DNA from: an uncultured Lachnospiraceae bacterium
GTDB lineage: Bacteria > Bacillota > Clostridia > Lachnospirales > Lachnospiraceae
Reading direction: 5' to 3'
DNA length: 64,000 bases
Assembly: GCA_902801515.1 (NCBI GenBank)
Contig: CADCII010000011.1
Location: forward strand, 1-64,000
A model generated the notes under the pieces. It did not search any database, had not been told where the DNA came from, and was given only the letters and a program-made list of their open reading frames with translations. The position numbers and the translations under genes are program-made. Shown one piece after another: positions 1 through 7,562 of this stretch (position 1 is the stretch's first letter; each line of letters starts with the position of its first letter).

Positions 1-602
1 GATCCCAGCATCCCTGTAAGGCTCTTTCCCGCGACCTGTGTAAATGTCGTATCTGCCGGGGTGGCGCCGTTTGTCAGGAAGTTCATGATGCCTGCGATCA
101 GCTTATTGTAATCCAGCTCGTGGATCGCCTCCTGGACCGTTTCCGGGAGAAGCTCCATCACCTTCGCGTTTTCTGACAGGGAAGTCAGCAGACCGGGCAG
201 CTTCTTCGTAATGACCGTGATCGCATTTACAAGCTGCGGGATAATGATCAGGAGCAGGATCACAACCGCGCCAAGCACGGTGACCATCGCACCGATCAGA
301 CATACCGCCCGGCGGCTTTTGGCCACCCATTTCCTGTCAGAGCGTCCCGGGAAATACCATTTCTCATACTTCGACATCAGGATGTTGACCACATAAGCGA
401 TCGCAATACCAATGAACAGCGGAGTCGCGGCACTTATCATATGCCAGATCAGTCCCGCGAGCGGCCTCCACCATGTGATGCACAGATACAGCACAAAGAT
501 GGCCACCATCACGCGGAAGCATGTCAGCCAGCTGACGATAATCTGCGACTTCTGCGGCGCCGCGGCAGGTTTATTTTGATGATCCTTCGATTTTCCTCTC
601 AT
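1..602 (-). CDS. AI-2E family transporter (YtvI/PerM type), C-terminus cut by window edge
   Basis: Partial gene: about 200 N-terminal residues are visible and the rest lies before position 1. The protein opens with a short charged tail (MRGKSKDHQNKPAAAPQ), then a membrane helix (about residues 24-45), a second helical pair containing PLFIGIAIAYVVNILM, and a third long helix rich in V, I and L (about residues 110-135, ending IIPQLV). This order fits the AI-2E/UPF0118 permease family, whose members export small solutes or ions; substrates are rarely known. The ATG at 600-602 was chosen because the tail-helix pattern is normal for the family. It is the last gene of a minus-strand group and lies 40 nt downstream of the aminotransferase stop, so co-transcription is possible. 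Family is fairly sure, substrate unknown. Confidence 0.75.
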   Translation of the reverse strand, partial: MRGKSKDHQNKPAAAPQKSQIIVSWLTCFRVMVAIFVLYLCITWWRPLAGLIWHMISAATPLFIGIAIAYVVNILMSKYEKWYFPGRSDRKWVAKSRRAVCLIGAMVTVLGAVVILLLIIIPQLVNAITVITKKLPGLLTSLSENAKVMELLPETVQEAIHELDYNKLIAGIMNFLTNGATPADTTFTQVAGKSLTGMLG

Positions 603-642
603 ATTAACAGGGCCTCCTGAAAATGAGAATGTCGGTTTTATT

Positions 643-1932
643 TCACTCCATGTCTTCCAGAAGCTTCTCGGCAGCCGTCAGCTTCGTGCAAAGCGCCAGC
701 AGCCTCGCTGCAGTCTTCAGATCATCGATCGGCGGGAACGACGGAGCGATACGGATATTCGAATCATGCGGGTCATTGCCGCCCGGCCAGGTAGCGCCAG
801 CGGGAGTCATAGAAACGCCGGCCTTCGTGCATTTCAGAACAACCTCCTTCGCGCAGCCATCCATCGTATCGAAGGAAATGAAATATCCTCCTTTTGGAGT
901 GGTCCATTTTGCGATCCCAAGGCCGCCCAGCTCCTCTTCCAGGATCTCCTCGACCGCCTCAAACTTCGGACGCAGGATGTCGGCGTGCTTCTTCATATGC
1001 TCCACAAGGCCGTTGATGTCCTTGAAGAAACGAACATGCCGCAGCTGATTGACCTTGTCGTGTCCGATCGTCTGCACACTCAGCTGCTTCTTGATATACT
1101 CCAGGTTATTCAGCGAAGACGCAAGAGCCGCGATGCCGCTGCCCGGGAACGTGACTTTGGAAGTCGATGCAAATTTATACACCATATCCGGATTGCCGGC
1201 CTTCTTGCACTCGTCCAGGATCTCAATGATCGTATCTTGGTCGTCGTCATACAGATGATGCACGGTGTAGGCATTGTCCCAGAAGATACGGAAATCCTTC
1301 GCCGCCGGCTTCAGGCGCGCAAAACGGCGCACCGTCTCATCGGAATAGGAGTTGCCGGTCGGGTTCGAATACTTCGGCACACACCAGATGCCCTTGATAC
1401 TGTCATCCTCGGCAACCAGCTTCTCCACCAGATCCATGTCCGGACCCGATTCAAGCATCGGAACAGGAACATTTTCAATTCCGAAAAACTCCGTGATGCG
1501 GAAATGCCTGTCATATCCCGGGACGACGCAGAGGAACTTCACCTTATCCAGCTTGCACCAGGGCGTGCTGCCCATGACGCCGTGGGTGAAAGATCTCGCG
1601 ATCTGGTCATACATGATATTCAGCGAACTGTTACCATAGATGATCAGGTGATCCTTCGGCACCTCCATCATATCGCTCATCAGCTGCAGCGCCTCCGGAA
1701 TGCCCGCCAGGACGCCGTAATTGCGGCAGTCCGCACCATCCTCGCAGCGAAGGTCAGAATCCGAGTTCAGCACATCCATCATACCCATCGACAGATCCAG
1801 CTGCTCGACACAAGGCTTGCCCCTTGCCATATTCAGGCTCAGATCCTTATTCTGGATCTTCTTATATTCAGCCCTCAGCTCCGTGCGGATCTGAGTCAGC
1901 TCCTCTTTCGTAAGTTCAGCATACGGTTTCAT
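643..1932 (-). CDS. Aminotransferase, class Ic aspartate aminotransferase-like
   Basis: PLP enzyme of fold type I, about 429 residues. Visible marks are LNMARGKP near the N-terminus, the substrate/cofactor segment PKYSNPTGNSYSD, the cofactor-binding Asp in FWDNAYTVHHL and the Schiff-base lysine in the KFASTSKVTFPGSG block. Length and motifs fit the Ic subgroup of aspartate aminotransferases (formerly annotated as MocR-like or alanine aminotransferases) rather than the classic Ia type. It should move the amino group between aspartate (or a similar amino acid) and 2-oxoglutarate in the cytosol. A GTG at 1953 lengthens the frame by seven codons but overlaps the only Shine-Dalgarno-like run (GAGGAG), so the ATG at 1930-1932 is preferred, with a rather long 13-nt spacing. 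Upstream lies a REP-like repeat cluster. Substrate is inferred. Confidence 0.85.
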   Translation of the reverse strand: MKPYAELTKEELTQIRTELRAEYKKIQNKDLSLNMARGKPCVEQLDLSMGMMDVLNSDSDLRCEDGADCRNYGVLAGIPEALQLMSDMMEVPKDHLIIYGNSSLNIMYDQIARSFTHGVMGSTPWCKLDKVKFLCVVPGYDRHFRITEFFGIENVPVPMLESGPDMDLVEKLVAEDDSIKGIWCVPKYSNPTGNSYSDETVRRFARLKPAAKDFRIFWDNAYTVHHLYDDDQDTIIEILDECKKAGNPDMVYKFASTSKVTFPGSGIAALASSLNNLEYIKKQLSVQTIGHDKVNQLRHVRFFKDINGLVEHMKKHADILRPKFEAVEEILEEELGGLGIAKWTTPKGGYFISFDTMDGCAKEVVLKCTKAGVSMTPAGATWPGGNDPHDSNIRIAPSFPPIDDLKTAARLLALCTKLTAAEKLLEDME

Positions 1933-2004
1933 GATATTCTTCACACTCCTCACAAACGGCCCGAGGCCGGTTTTGAGAATATTTTAATTCACCAATTGCA
2001 TAAA

Positions 2005-2093
2005 AACAAGTGCCTGTCACTCGTGCAAGGTGTATGTGAACAAGTGCCTGTCACTCGTGCAAATGCGTTCGCACGAGTGACAGGCACTTGTTC
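2005..2093. repeat. REP-like repeat cluster A (three copies, one hairpin)
   Basis: Two forward copies (2005-2028 and 2038-2062) of a unit with core AAGTGCCTGTCAC and one inverted copy (2071-2093). Copies two and three face each other over a short loop and would form a hairpin with a stem of about 23 bp. The cluster sits between the divergent aminotransferase (-) and C39-like protease (+). It may act as a transcription or mRNA-end barrier, but this is inference; the repeats are directly visible. Confidence 0.9.
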
Positions 2094-2212
2094 ATCTTCT
2101 TCGTGGTGACGGCGGGGCGATGTCATGATATACTGAGTGCGTTATTGAGCTCACTATTGAGTTCGCCATTGATTTTATGGCAATATGCTGATTGCTTTGT
2201 TGAAGGGGATTT

Positions 2213-3166
2213 ATGAAGAGACGTTTTTTGAATATGCTGACTGCGGGCGCTGTTTCCTGTGCGATGTTTCTTGGTTATGCCGGTTCTCTGACGATGACGG
2301 CTTCTGCCTCGGACATGGCGCTGGCCGGTGCGGAGTCGGCGGATGATGCCGGCTCTGCGGAGGGTTCCGGCGAAAGTGATGTGAGCGGAATCGAGATGGG
2401 GGAATCGGAGATTCTTCCCACCGATGAGATGGTCACTGTCCTGGGTGCTCACAGTATCCTGACCAATGAGATGGTTGCAAATGAATATGAGTGGGTCAAG
2501 GTGAATCTCGCCGGCAGTTATATGCCGTATGTCATCCCGCACGCCGAGGGAAACCCAAATGTCATTCATTTCCTGTATGTACGTGCGAAGGGCGGTGAGT
2601 CGCCGGAGACTTTCGAGTATACGGATGAGGAGCGAAATAAGGCGATCCCGCCTCTTGGAGATGGTGTGACGGGCCTGGTCCCGCTCATCATGCAGTGGGA
2701 CTACAGATGGGCGTTCAACTGGTACGGCGGCGGCCCGGCGGCTCTGACCGCGTGTGCGCCGACCTGTATGGCAATGATCGGATTCGGCCTGACCGGCGAT
2801 GAATCGATCAATCCCTGGCAGATGTGCCAGTATGCTGAGAACGCGGGTTACTGGGTGCCGGGCTCCGGGACCTCGTGGGACCTCGTACTGAATGCATTTC
2901 CGAATCACCCGATCACAGGGCAGAAGATCAGCCCCGACCAGTATACGATCACGGCTGAGCTCAATGCCGGCCACCCGGTGCTGATCAACGTCGGCGTCGG
3001 CAAATTCTCAGCGGTCGGTCATTTCATGATTCTTGCTGGTATGGATGAAAATGGAAACTTCATCCTGAATGATCCGAATAATCTGGAGAACTGTTCCAGG
3101 ACCTGGCCCTGGGAGGACCTGAGTTCGGAGATCACTGCAGCCTGGAGTTATTCGTATAACGGGTAA
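2213..3166 (+). CDS. Secreted C39-like cysteine protease
   Basis: A 317-residue exported protein. Residues 1-33 form a Sec signal peptide (MKRRFLNML, hydrophobic core, cleavage after the TASAS region). An acidic Ser/Gly/Ala-rich linker covers about 34-70. The C-terminal half is a papain-like peptidase C39_2 domain: catalytic Cys about 185 in ACAPTCMAM, His about 270 in VGHFMIL, and Asp about 287 in LNDPNN. A second Cys lies at 181. Family members are usually cell-surface or secreted proteases or amidases; the substrate is not evident, and no bacteriocin exporter domain is attached, so a leader-peptidase role is unlikely. AAGGGG lies 6 nt before the ATG, supporting the start. It is a single gene, divergent from the aminotransferase, with 12-bp repeats (ATTGAG core) in its upstream region near 2135-2175. 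Confidence 0.8.
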   Translation: MKRRFLNMLTAGAVSCAMFLGYAGSLTMTASASDMALAGAESADDAGSAEGSGESDVSGIEMGESEILPTDEMVTVLGAHSILTNEMVANEYEWVKVNLAGSYMPYVIPHAEGNPNVIHFLYVRAKGGESPETFEYTDEERNKAIPPLGDGVTGLVPLIMQWDYRWAFNWYGGGPAALTACAPTCMAMIGFGLTGDESINPWQMCQYAENAGYWVPGSGTSWDLVLNAFPNHPITGQKISPDQYTITAELNAGHPVLINVGVGKFSAVGHFMILAGMDENGNFILNDPNNLENCSRTWPWEDLSSEITAAWSYSYNG

Positions 3167-3246
3167 ATGTGTTTTGTTGATGATTATGCCGGATCGATAG
3201 ATGTCGATCCGGCATAGGTGTATTAGAGATGTATTAGAGGTTTATT

Positions 3247-4116
3247 ATGGCTGAAACGGTTTTGATAACAGGCGCGTCCGGAGGGCTTGGCCTGGAATTT
3301 GCCCGGATCTTTGCGTCGCGCGGATATAACCTGATCCTCGCAGCAAGGTCACTGGACAAACTTCAGCAGATCGCCGCAGAATTGTCCGGGGATGGTGCAT
3401 CGCCCGGGGATGGTTCAGCATCAACGGATGGTGCATCGCCCAAGGGTGGTTCAGCATCAGGGGATACTGTGTCCTCGGGCGTTAAATCGATACGTGTCGA
3501 TGTAATCCAGGCAGACCTCTCTCAGGAACGCGGTGCAGAAAAACTCTATGCCGAAGTGAAAGCACTGGGGCATCCGGTCGATCAGTTCGTCAACAATGCC
3601 GGCGCCGGCAAAGCGGCGTCTACAGTGGATATCGATCCGGATGAGCTGCGCGGCCTCATTCATTTGGATGTCACATCCTACGCCATGCTGTGCAGACTCA
3701 TCGGCGCAGACATGGTCAGGCAGGGACACGGAAAGATCCTGAACGTAAGCTCCACAACCGCATTTTTCCCGGACCCGTACTTCAACATCTACGGACCATC
3801 CAAAGCCTTTGTCATGTCACTGACCGAAGCCATGCGCGGAGAACTGCGCGGCACAGGAGTAAGCGTCACGGCATTGTGCCCCGGCCCCGTACGCACCGGC
3901 TGGGCAGAGCGGGCCGGCAAAGCATATCCGGCCATGGCCGCAGATCCCGCCAAAGTCGCAATGACCGGTTTCCGGGCGATGCAGGCAGGACGCCTGTACA
4001 CAATCCCGGGCATCGGCACCTGTGTCGGCACCCATCTTCTCAGCCTGCTGCCCCGCACCCTGCGCGTCATGATCGGCGCCTGGTGGCAAAGCGCCATGAT
4101 CCGCAAAGAAAGATGA
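3247..4116 (+). CDS. Short-chain dehydrogenase/reductase with a low-complexity insert
   Basis: NAD(P)-dependent oxidoreductase of the classical SDR family, DltE/YqjQ-like, 289 residues. Seen: cofactor loop TGASGGLG (residues 8-15), NNAG (about 116-119), catalytic Ser about 168 in NVSST, Tyr 182 and Lys 186 in YGPSK, and PGPVRT after strand 6. The physiological substrate cannot be told. Between the second and third beta strands (about residues 48-78) there is a Gly/Asp/Ser/Ala insert made of repeated DNA (see 3391-3462) that typical family members lack. The stop codon TGA (4114-4116) is supplied by the start of a REP-like repeat, so the last codons border a mobile-type sequence. It is a single gene, convergent with the transketolase genes, with a strong terminator between them. 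Confidence 0.85.
   Translation: MAETVLITGASGGLGLEFARIFASRGYNLILAARSLDKLQQIAAELSGDGASPGDGSASTDGASPKGGSASGDTVSSGVKSIRVDVIQADLSQERGAEKLYAEVKALGHPVDQFVNNAGAGKAASTVDIDPDELRGLIHLDVTSYAMLCRLIGADMVRQGHGKILNVSSTTAFFPDPYFNIYGPSKAFVMSLTEAMRGELRGTGVSVTALCPGPVRTGWAERAGKAYPAMAADPAKVAMTGFRAMQAGRLYTIPGIGTCVGTHLLSLLPRTLRVMIGAWWQSAMIRKER
3391..3462 (+). repeat. In-frame tandem repeat, 2 x 36 bp (4 x 18 bp), inside the SDR gene
   Basis: Two consecutive 36-bp units, each starting GATGGTGCATCGCCC and made of two related 18-bp halves. Being multiples of three they keep the frame and encode Asp-Gly-Ala-Ser-Pro and Asp-Gly-Ser-Ala-Ser type motifs. Replication slippage is the likely origin. Confidence 0.9.
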
Positions 4117-4176
4117 ACAAGTGCCTGTCACTCGTGCAAGGCGGTGGGGCATGAACAAGTGCCTGTCACTTGTTCA
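4115..4176 (+). repeat. REP-like repeat cluster B, forward copies
   Basis: Forward copies at 4115-4139 and 4153-4176. The first overlaps the stop codon of the preceding SDR gene: TGAACAAG both ends the gene and begins the repeat. The second ends in CTTGTTCA instead of CTCGTGCAA, which makes it nearly self-complementary. Confidence 0.9.
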
Positions 4177-4196
4177 CAGAGTCCTGTGATAACCAC

Positions 4197-4245
4197 AAAA
4201 ATACCGGTTCCTGTGAGGTTAGAATCCACAGGAACCGGTATTTTT
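4197..4245. terminator. Bidirectional intrinsic terminator
   Basis: Perfect inverted repeat with arms 4197-4215 and 4227-4245 (core TACCGGTTCCTGTG), an 11-nt loop and A/T runs on both flanks, so a U-tract follows the stem in either direction. It lies between the convergent SDR gene (+) and transketolase pair (-) and can end both transcripts. Confidence 0.92.
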
Positions 4246-4264
4246 TGGTTATTATGAATGAGTT

Positions 4265-4327
4265 TGCACAAGTGACAGGCACTTGTGCAGATCAAGCTAC
4301 CTTGCACGAGTGACAGGCACTTGTTCA
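4265..4327 (-). repeat. REP-like repeat cluster B, inverted copies
   Basis: Inverted copies at 4265-4289 and 4302-4327. The first is itself a palindrome (TGCACAAGTG, 5 nt, CACTTGTGCA). The second overlaps the transketolase C-subunit stop, whose TGA is the first three bases of the repeat read on the minus strand. Confidence 0.9.
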
Positions 4328-5263
4328 AATGAAGTCTTTGATCTGGGCGTAGACGCCTTTGCCGTCGAGCTGGTATTTCTCGAGGAGGGCTGCTGCGCTT
4401 CCGGATTCGCCGTATCTGTCGTATACGCCGATGCGCTTCATCAGGGTGGGCTGTTTCTCGCCGAGGACTTCTGCGACTGCGCCGCCGAGTCCGCCGATGA
4501 CGGAGTGTTCTTCGACGGTGACGACTTTGCCGGTCTTGGCTGCGCTCTTTACGATGATGTCTTCATCCAGCGGTTTGATGGTGTGGATGTTGATCACTTC
4601 TGCGCTGATGCCGTCTTCTGCGAGTTTTTCTGCCGCTTCGAGGGCGGAGGATACGCACAGGCCGGTGGCGACGATGGTCAGGTCGGTGCCTTCTCTCATC
4701 AGGATGCCTTTGCCGATTTCGAACTTGTAGTCCGGGTTGTCGTTGATGACCGGTACTGCGTATCTGCCGAATCTCAGGTAGACGGGGCCTACGTATTCGT
4801 ATGCTGCCCTGACTGCTGCTCTGGCTTCGATGTCATCTGCCGGGTTGATGATGACCATGCCCGGGATGGTTCTCATGAGTGCGATGTCTTCGTTGCACTG
4901 ATGGGTCGCGCCGTCTTCTCCGACGGAAATGGATGCATGGGTTGCACCGATCTTGACGTTCAGATGCGGATATCCGACTGCGTTGCGGACCTGCTCAAAG
5001 GCGCGGCCTGCTGCGAACATTGCAAATGAAGATGCGAAGACGATCTTGCCGGTTGTTGCCATGCCGGCTGCGATGCTGATCATGTTGGATTCTGCGATTC
5101 CGCAGTCGATGAAGCGGTCCGGAAATGCTTTTTTGAAGATTCCGGTCTGGGTTGCTCCCGCCAGATCCGCATCAAGGACATAAAGATTCTCATGTTCATT
5201 TCCCAGCTCAGCCAGGGCATTGCCGTAGGACTGCCTGGTTGCGATCTTTTTTACTTCTGACAT
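4325..5263 (-). CDS. Transketolase, C-terminal subunit
   Basis: This 312-residue subunit carries the pyrimidine-binding and C-terminal domains of a split transketolase. Seen: the conserved glutamate region DCGIAESNMISIAAGMA, the SVGEDGATHQ block, and the C-terminal fold with TVEEHSVIGGLGGAV. With the N-terminal subunit it forms the thiamine-diphosphate enzyme of the non-oxidative pentose phosphate pathway, transferring two-carbon units between sugar phosphates in the cytosol. A longer upstream frame exists, but the ATG at 5261-5263 has a GGGGG ribosome site and sits just inside the end of the N-subunit gene (13-nt overlap), which suggests translational coupling and 1:1 production. The stop codon is borrowed from a REP-like repeat. 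Confidence 0.93.
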   Translation of the reverse strand: MSEVKKIATRQSYGNALAELGNEHENLYVLDADLAGATQTGIFKKAFPDRFIDCGIAESNMISIAAGMATTGKIVFASSFAMFAAGRAFEQVRNAVGYPHLNVKIGATHASISVGEDGATHQCNEDIALMRTIPGMVIINPADDIEARAAVRAAYEYVGPVYLRFGRYAVPVINDNPDYKFEIGKGILMREGTDLTIVATGLCVSSALEAAEKLAEDGISAEVINIHTIKPLDEDIIVKSAAKTGKVVTVEEHSVIGGLGGAVAEVLGEKQPTLMKRIGVYDRYGESGSAAALLEKYQLDGKGVYAQIKDFI

Positions 5264-6090
5264 AATGCATCCCCCACTTTCTTCAGATCTTCCATTGCGA
5301 CTGCGTACTGCTCGTCGTTCGGAGCTTTGCCGTGCCATCCGGCCTGGTCTTCCATGAAGGATACATTTTTGCCTTTGACAGTCTTCATGATGATTGCCAC
5401 CGGCATGCCCTTCACTTCGCGGGCTTCCTTAAAAGCAGCCTCAAGCTGGGCCATGTCATTTCCATCCGCAACATTGATCACGTGGAAGTTGAACGCTTCG
5501 AACTTCTTGTCGATCGGGTACGGGGAGCAGACGTCTGCGATGCAGCCATCGATCTGCAGGTTGTTGTTGTCAACGATCACTACGAGGTTGTCCAGTTTGT
5601 GAGCGCCTGCGAACATCGCTGCCTCCCATACCTGGCCTTCCTGGATCTCGCCGTCGCCGAGCAGGGTGAAAGTCCTCCAAGACTCATTTGTCAGCTTAGC
5701 AGACAGGGCCATGCCGACTGCAGCGCTGATGCCCTGGCCGAGAGAACCGGAGCTCATGTCGACGCCCGGAGTCTCATTCATGCAGGGGTGGCCCTGCAGA
5801 TAAGAGCCGAGATGTCTCAGGGTCGGAAGATCTTCCACCGGGAAATATCCTCTGTGCGCCAGCACGCTGTACAGCGCCGGTGCGCAGTGGCCCTTGGACA
5901 GGACGAAACGATCACGATCCGCCTTCTTCGGATCCTTCGGATCAATGTTCATTTCCTCAAAAAACAGGTACGTTACGACATCTGCTGCGGAGAGAGATCC
6001 GCCCGGATGTCCGGCTTTGGCACCATGTACAGCAGTCACGATGCCCTTGCGAACTTCGTTCGCCATCTTCTGCAACTCAATTGTGGTCAT
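5251..6090 (-). CDS. Transketolase, N-terminal subunit
   Basis: A 279-residue thiamine-diphosphate-binding subunit. The TPP motif runs from GDGEIQEG (about 156-163) to NNNLQIDG (about 188-195), and the substrate loop AKAGHPGGSLS is intact near residue 24. It pairs with the adjacent C-terminal subunit; splitting of transketolase into two genes is common in clostridia and archaea. AGGAGG lies 8 nt before the ATG at 6088-6090. The upstream gap ends in a REP-like hairpin (6225-6280), which separates it from the dehydrogenase gene. The product could also act in related sugar-phosphate ketol transfer, but transketolase is the ordinary reading. Confidence 0.93.
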   Translation of the reverse strand: MTTIELQKMANEVRKGIVTAVHGAKAGHPGGSLSAADVVTYLFFEEMNIDPKDPKKADRDRFVLSKGHCAPALYSVLAHRGYFPVEDLPTLRHLGSYLQGHPCMNETPGVDMSSGSLGQGISAAVGMALSAKLTNESWRTFTLLGDGEIQEGQVWEAAMFAGAHKLDNLVVIVDNNNLQIDGCIADVCSPYPIDKKFEAFNFHVINVADGNDMAQLEAAFKEAREVKGMPVAIIMKTVKGKNVSFMEDQAGWHGKAPNDEQYAVAMEDLKKVGDALCQK

Positions 6091-6224
6091 AACTCATGAC
6101 CTCCTTTCCCATTATGCCCCGGATACCTGCCGCACCGGTACCGGGCTGCACTTTTATTAAATCATAAAAACAGCCCCGGGTACAGATGATTCTTACGACA
6201 AATATGAGCCGGTGAGCGGACGAT

Positions 6225-6280
6225 GAACAAGTGCCTGTCACTCGTGCAATTACATTTGCACGAGTGACAGGCACTTGTTC
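6225..6280. repeat. REP-like hairpin (REPIN-type)
   Basis: A forward copy (6225-6249) and an inverted copy (6256-6280) of the repeat separated by about 6 nt, giving a near-perfect hairpin of about 25 bp. It lies between the D-2-hydroxyacid dehydrogenase stop and the transketolase upstream region. Confidence 0.92.
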
Positions 6281-6316
6281 AGTATCCCTTGTTTAATATC
6301 CCAAGTTCAATATCCC
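6275..6316 (-). repeat. 14-bp tandem repeat running into a gene end
   Basis: Three units of 14 bp (TTGTTCAGTATCCC and variants) at 6275-6288, 6289-6302 and 6303-6316. The first unit shares its TTGTTC with the tip of the REP-like repeat, and the third holds the stop codon of the dehydrogenase gene. This looks like slippage that began at the repeat border. Confidence 0.8.
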
Positions 6317-7281
6317 AGGTTCCGGTTGACGACGTTGTCAAATGGTTCTCCGTTGACAAAGTGTTTCAGGTTATTGCCGAATATCCTGACGACTCTGTTG
6401 AAGGTTTCCTGCAGGTGCCACCACCCGGCAACGTGCGGAGTGATGAGGACGCTCTTGCAGTCCCAGAGGGGATCGTCCTTCGGAAGCGGTTCCGGGTCTG
6501 TCACGTCCAAAGCAGCACCACGGATATGGCCGCTTTCCAGTGCTCTGAGCAGTGCTTCCTGGTCGATGGAGCTGCCGCGTCCGACATTCAGGATGTAACT
6601 GTTTTCCTTCATCAGCGACAGAGTTCTGTCATTGATCAGGTGCCTGGTCTCTTCTCCTCCCGGAAGTACCATTGCAACGATATCTGCCTCCGGAAGAACT
6701 TCTTCCAGATGTTCCAGCGTGACTTGTTTTTTCAGGTAATCCGGCTTTGGACAGTCGTGACGGCGCACACCAATAACATCAGCCCCAAGAGCATTCATTT
6801 TCCGGGCATAGAAGCTGCCGATGTCACCCATTCCCAGGACTGCAACTGTCGCGCCTTCAATCGATATGATCCGTCCTTCGTCCTGCCAGGTGTGGCTTAT
6901 CTGGTTTGCCTTATACTGCGGGAAGTTGCGGATCATTGCGAAGGTCATCGCGAGCATATGCTCGCCCACGGACAGGGAATACGCACCTGAGCCGTTTGTC
7001 AGGATGCAGTTTTCCGGAAGAACGCCTTCCTTGCAGAACACATCGGCGCCTGCAGAGGCAAGCTGCATCCATTCCAGATTCTTTGCCTGTGAAACTCCCT
7101 GCGGCGGGAAGAAGTTCATCAGCGCAGTGGCACCTGCATAATCTTCCGAAGTCATTTCTTCTGGTGCGCGCCAGATCAGCTCAACCTTTCTTGAGCCGCC
7201 TGCGGCGCATTCTTCCAGGTAGGCTTTCTGCTCCTCACTGACCGGAAATGCCTGGGTACTGAGATAAATCTTGTCTGACAT
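6307..7281 (-). CDS. D-2-hydroxyacid dehydrogenase
   Basis: NAD(P)-dependent dehydrogenase of the D-isomer-specific 2-hydroxyacid family, 324 residues. Seen: Rossmann loop LGMGDIGSFYARKM (about 150-163), catalytic Arg in NVGRGSSID, Glu in DVTDPEPLP and His in ITPHVAGWWH. It should interconvert a 2-keto acid and its D-2-hydroxy acid (glyoxylate, hydroxypyruvate or phenylpyruvate type); the exact substrate is not readable. The ATG at 7279-7281 was preferred over a GTG nine bases upstream, but no convincing ribosome site stands before either, so the start is uncertain. The C-terminal codons lie in a 14-bp tandem repeat. Downstream is the split transketolase; upstream is a hydroxyacid-oxidase-like gene, which suggests a small hydroxy-acid or sugar-acid cluster. 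Confidence 0.85.
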   Translation of the reverse strand: MSDKIYLSTQAFPVSEEQKAYLEECAAGGSRKVELIWRAPEEMTSEDYAGATALMNFFPPQGVSQAKNLEWMQLASAGADVFCKEGVLPENCILTNGSGAYSLSVGEHMLAMTFAMIRNFPQYKANQISHTWQDEGRIISIEGATVAVLGMGDIGSFYARKMNALGADVIGVRRHDCPKPDYLKKQVTLEHLEEVLPEADIVAMVLPGGEETRHLINDRTLSLMKENSYILNVGRGSSIDQEALLRALESGHIRGAALDVTDPEPLPKDDPLWDCKSVLITPHVAGWWHLQETFNRVVRIFGNNLKHFVNGEPFDNVVNRNLGY

Positions 7282-7415
7282 ATGAAACACTTGATCCGAC
7301 CGGTGGTGAGGCCGGATTCTCCTTTCTCCCGGATCTTCCCGGGTGATGCATATGAGTAAAGTTGCGGTTGATCGCTTGTTTTGCCTAAGCAGATAAGAAC
7401 AAGCGCCTGCAGCAT

Positions 7416-7533
7416 GAACAAGTGCCTGTCACTTGTGCTGAAAGATACGAACAAGTGCCTGTCACTTGTGCAAAACCCTCAGATGTCACGGATGCATATA
7501 CTCAGGATGTTGAACGAGTGACAGGCACTTGTT
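7416..7533. repeat. REP-like repeat cluster C
   Basis: Forward copies at 7416-7439 and 7449-7473, an inverted copy at 7512-7533, and a decayed forward copy near 7397-7410. After the inverted copy the sequence ACTTGTTTAGAT repeats with a 12-bp period (about 7527-7562) up to the stop codon of the oxidase gene. Confidence 0.88.
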
Positions 7534-7562
7534 TAGATACTTGTTTAGGTACTTATTCAATT

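Noticed and set aside
766-2109. Long plus-strand frame of 447 codons
   Set aside because: It is the complement of the aminotransferase gene, with His/Arg/Leu-rich nonsense composition, and ends in REP-like repeats.
4128-4154. Small peptide reading frame starting in the REP-like repeat (MNKCLSLVQG)
   Set aside because: The ATG belongs to the repeat itself and recurs wherever the repeat does, without a ribosome site.
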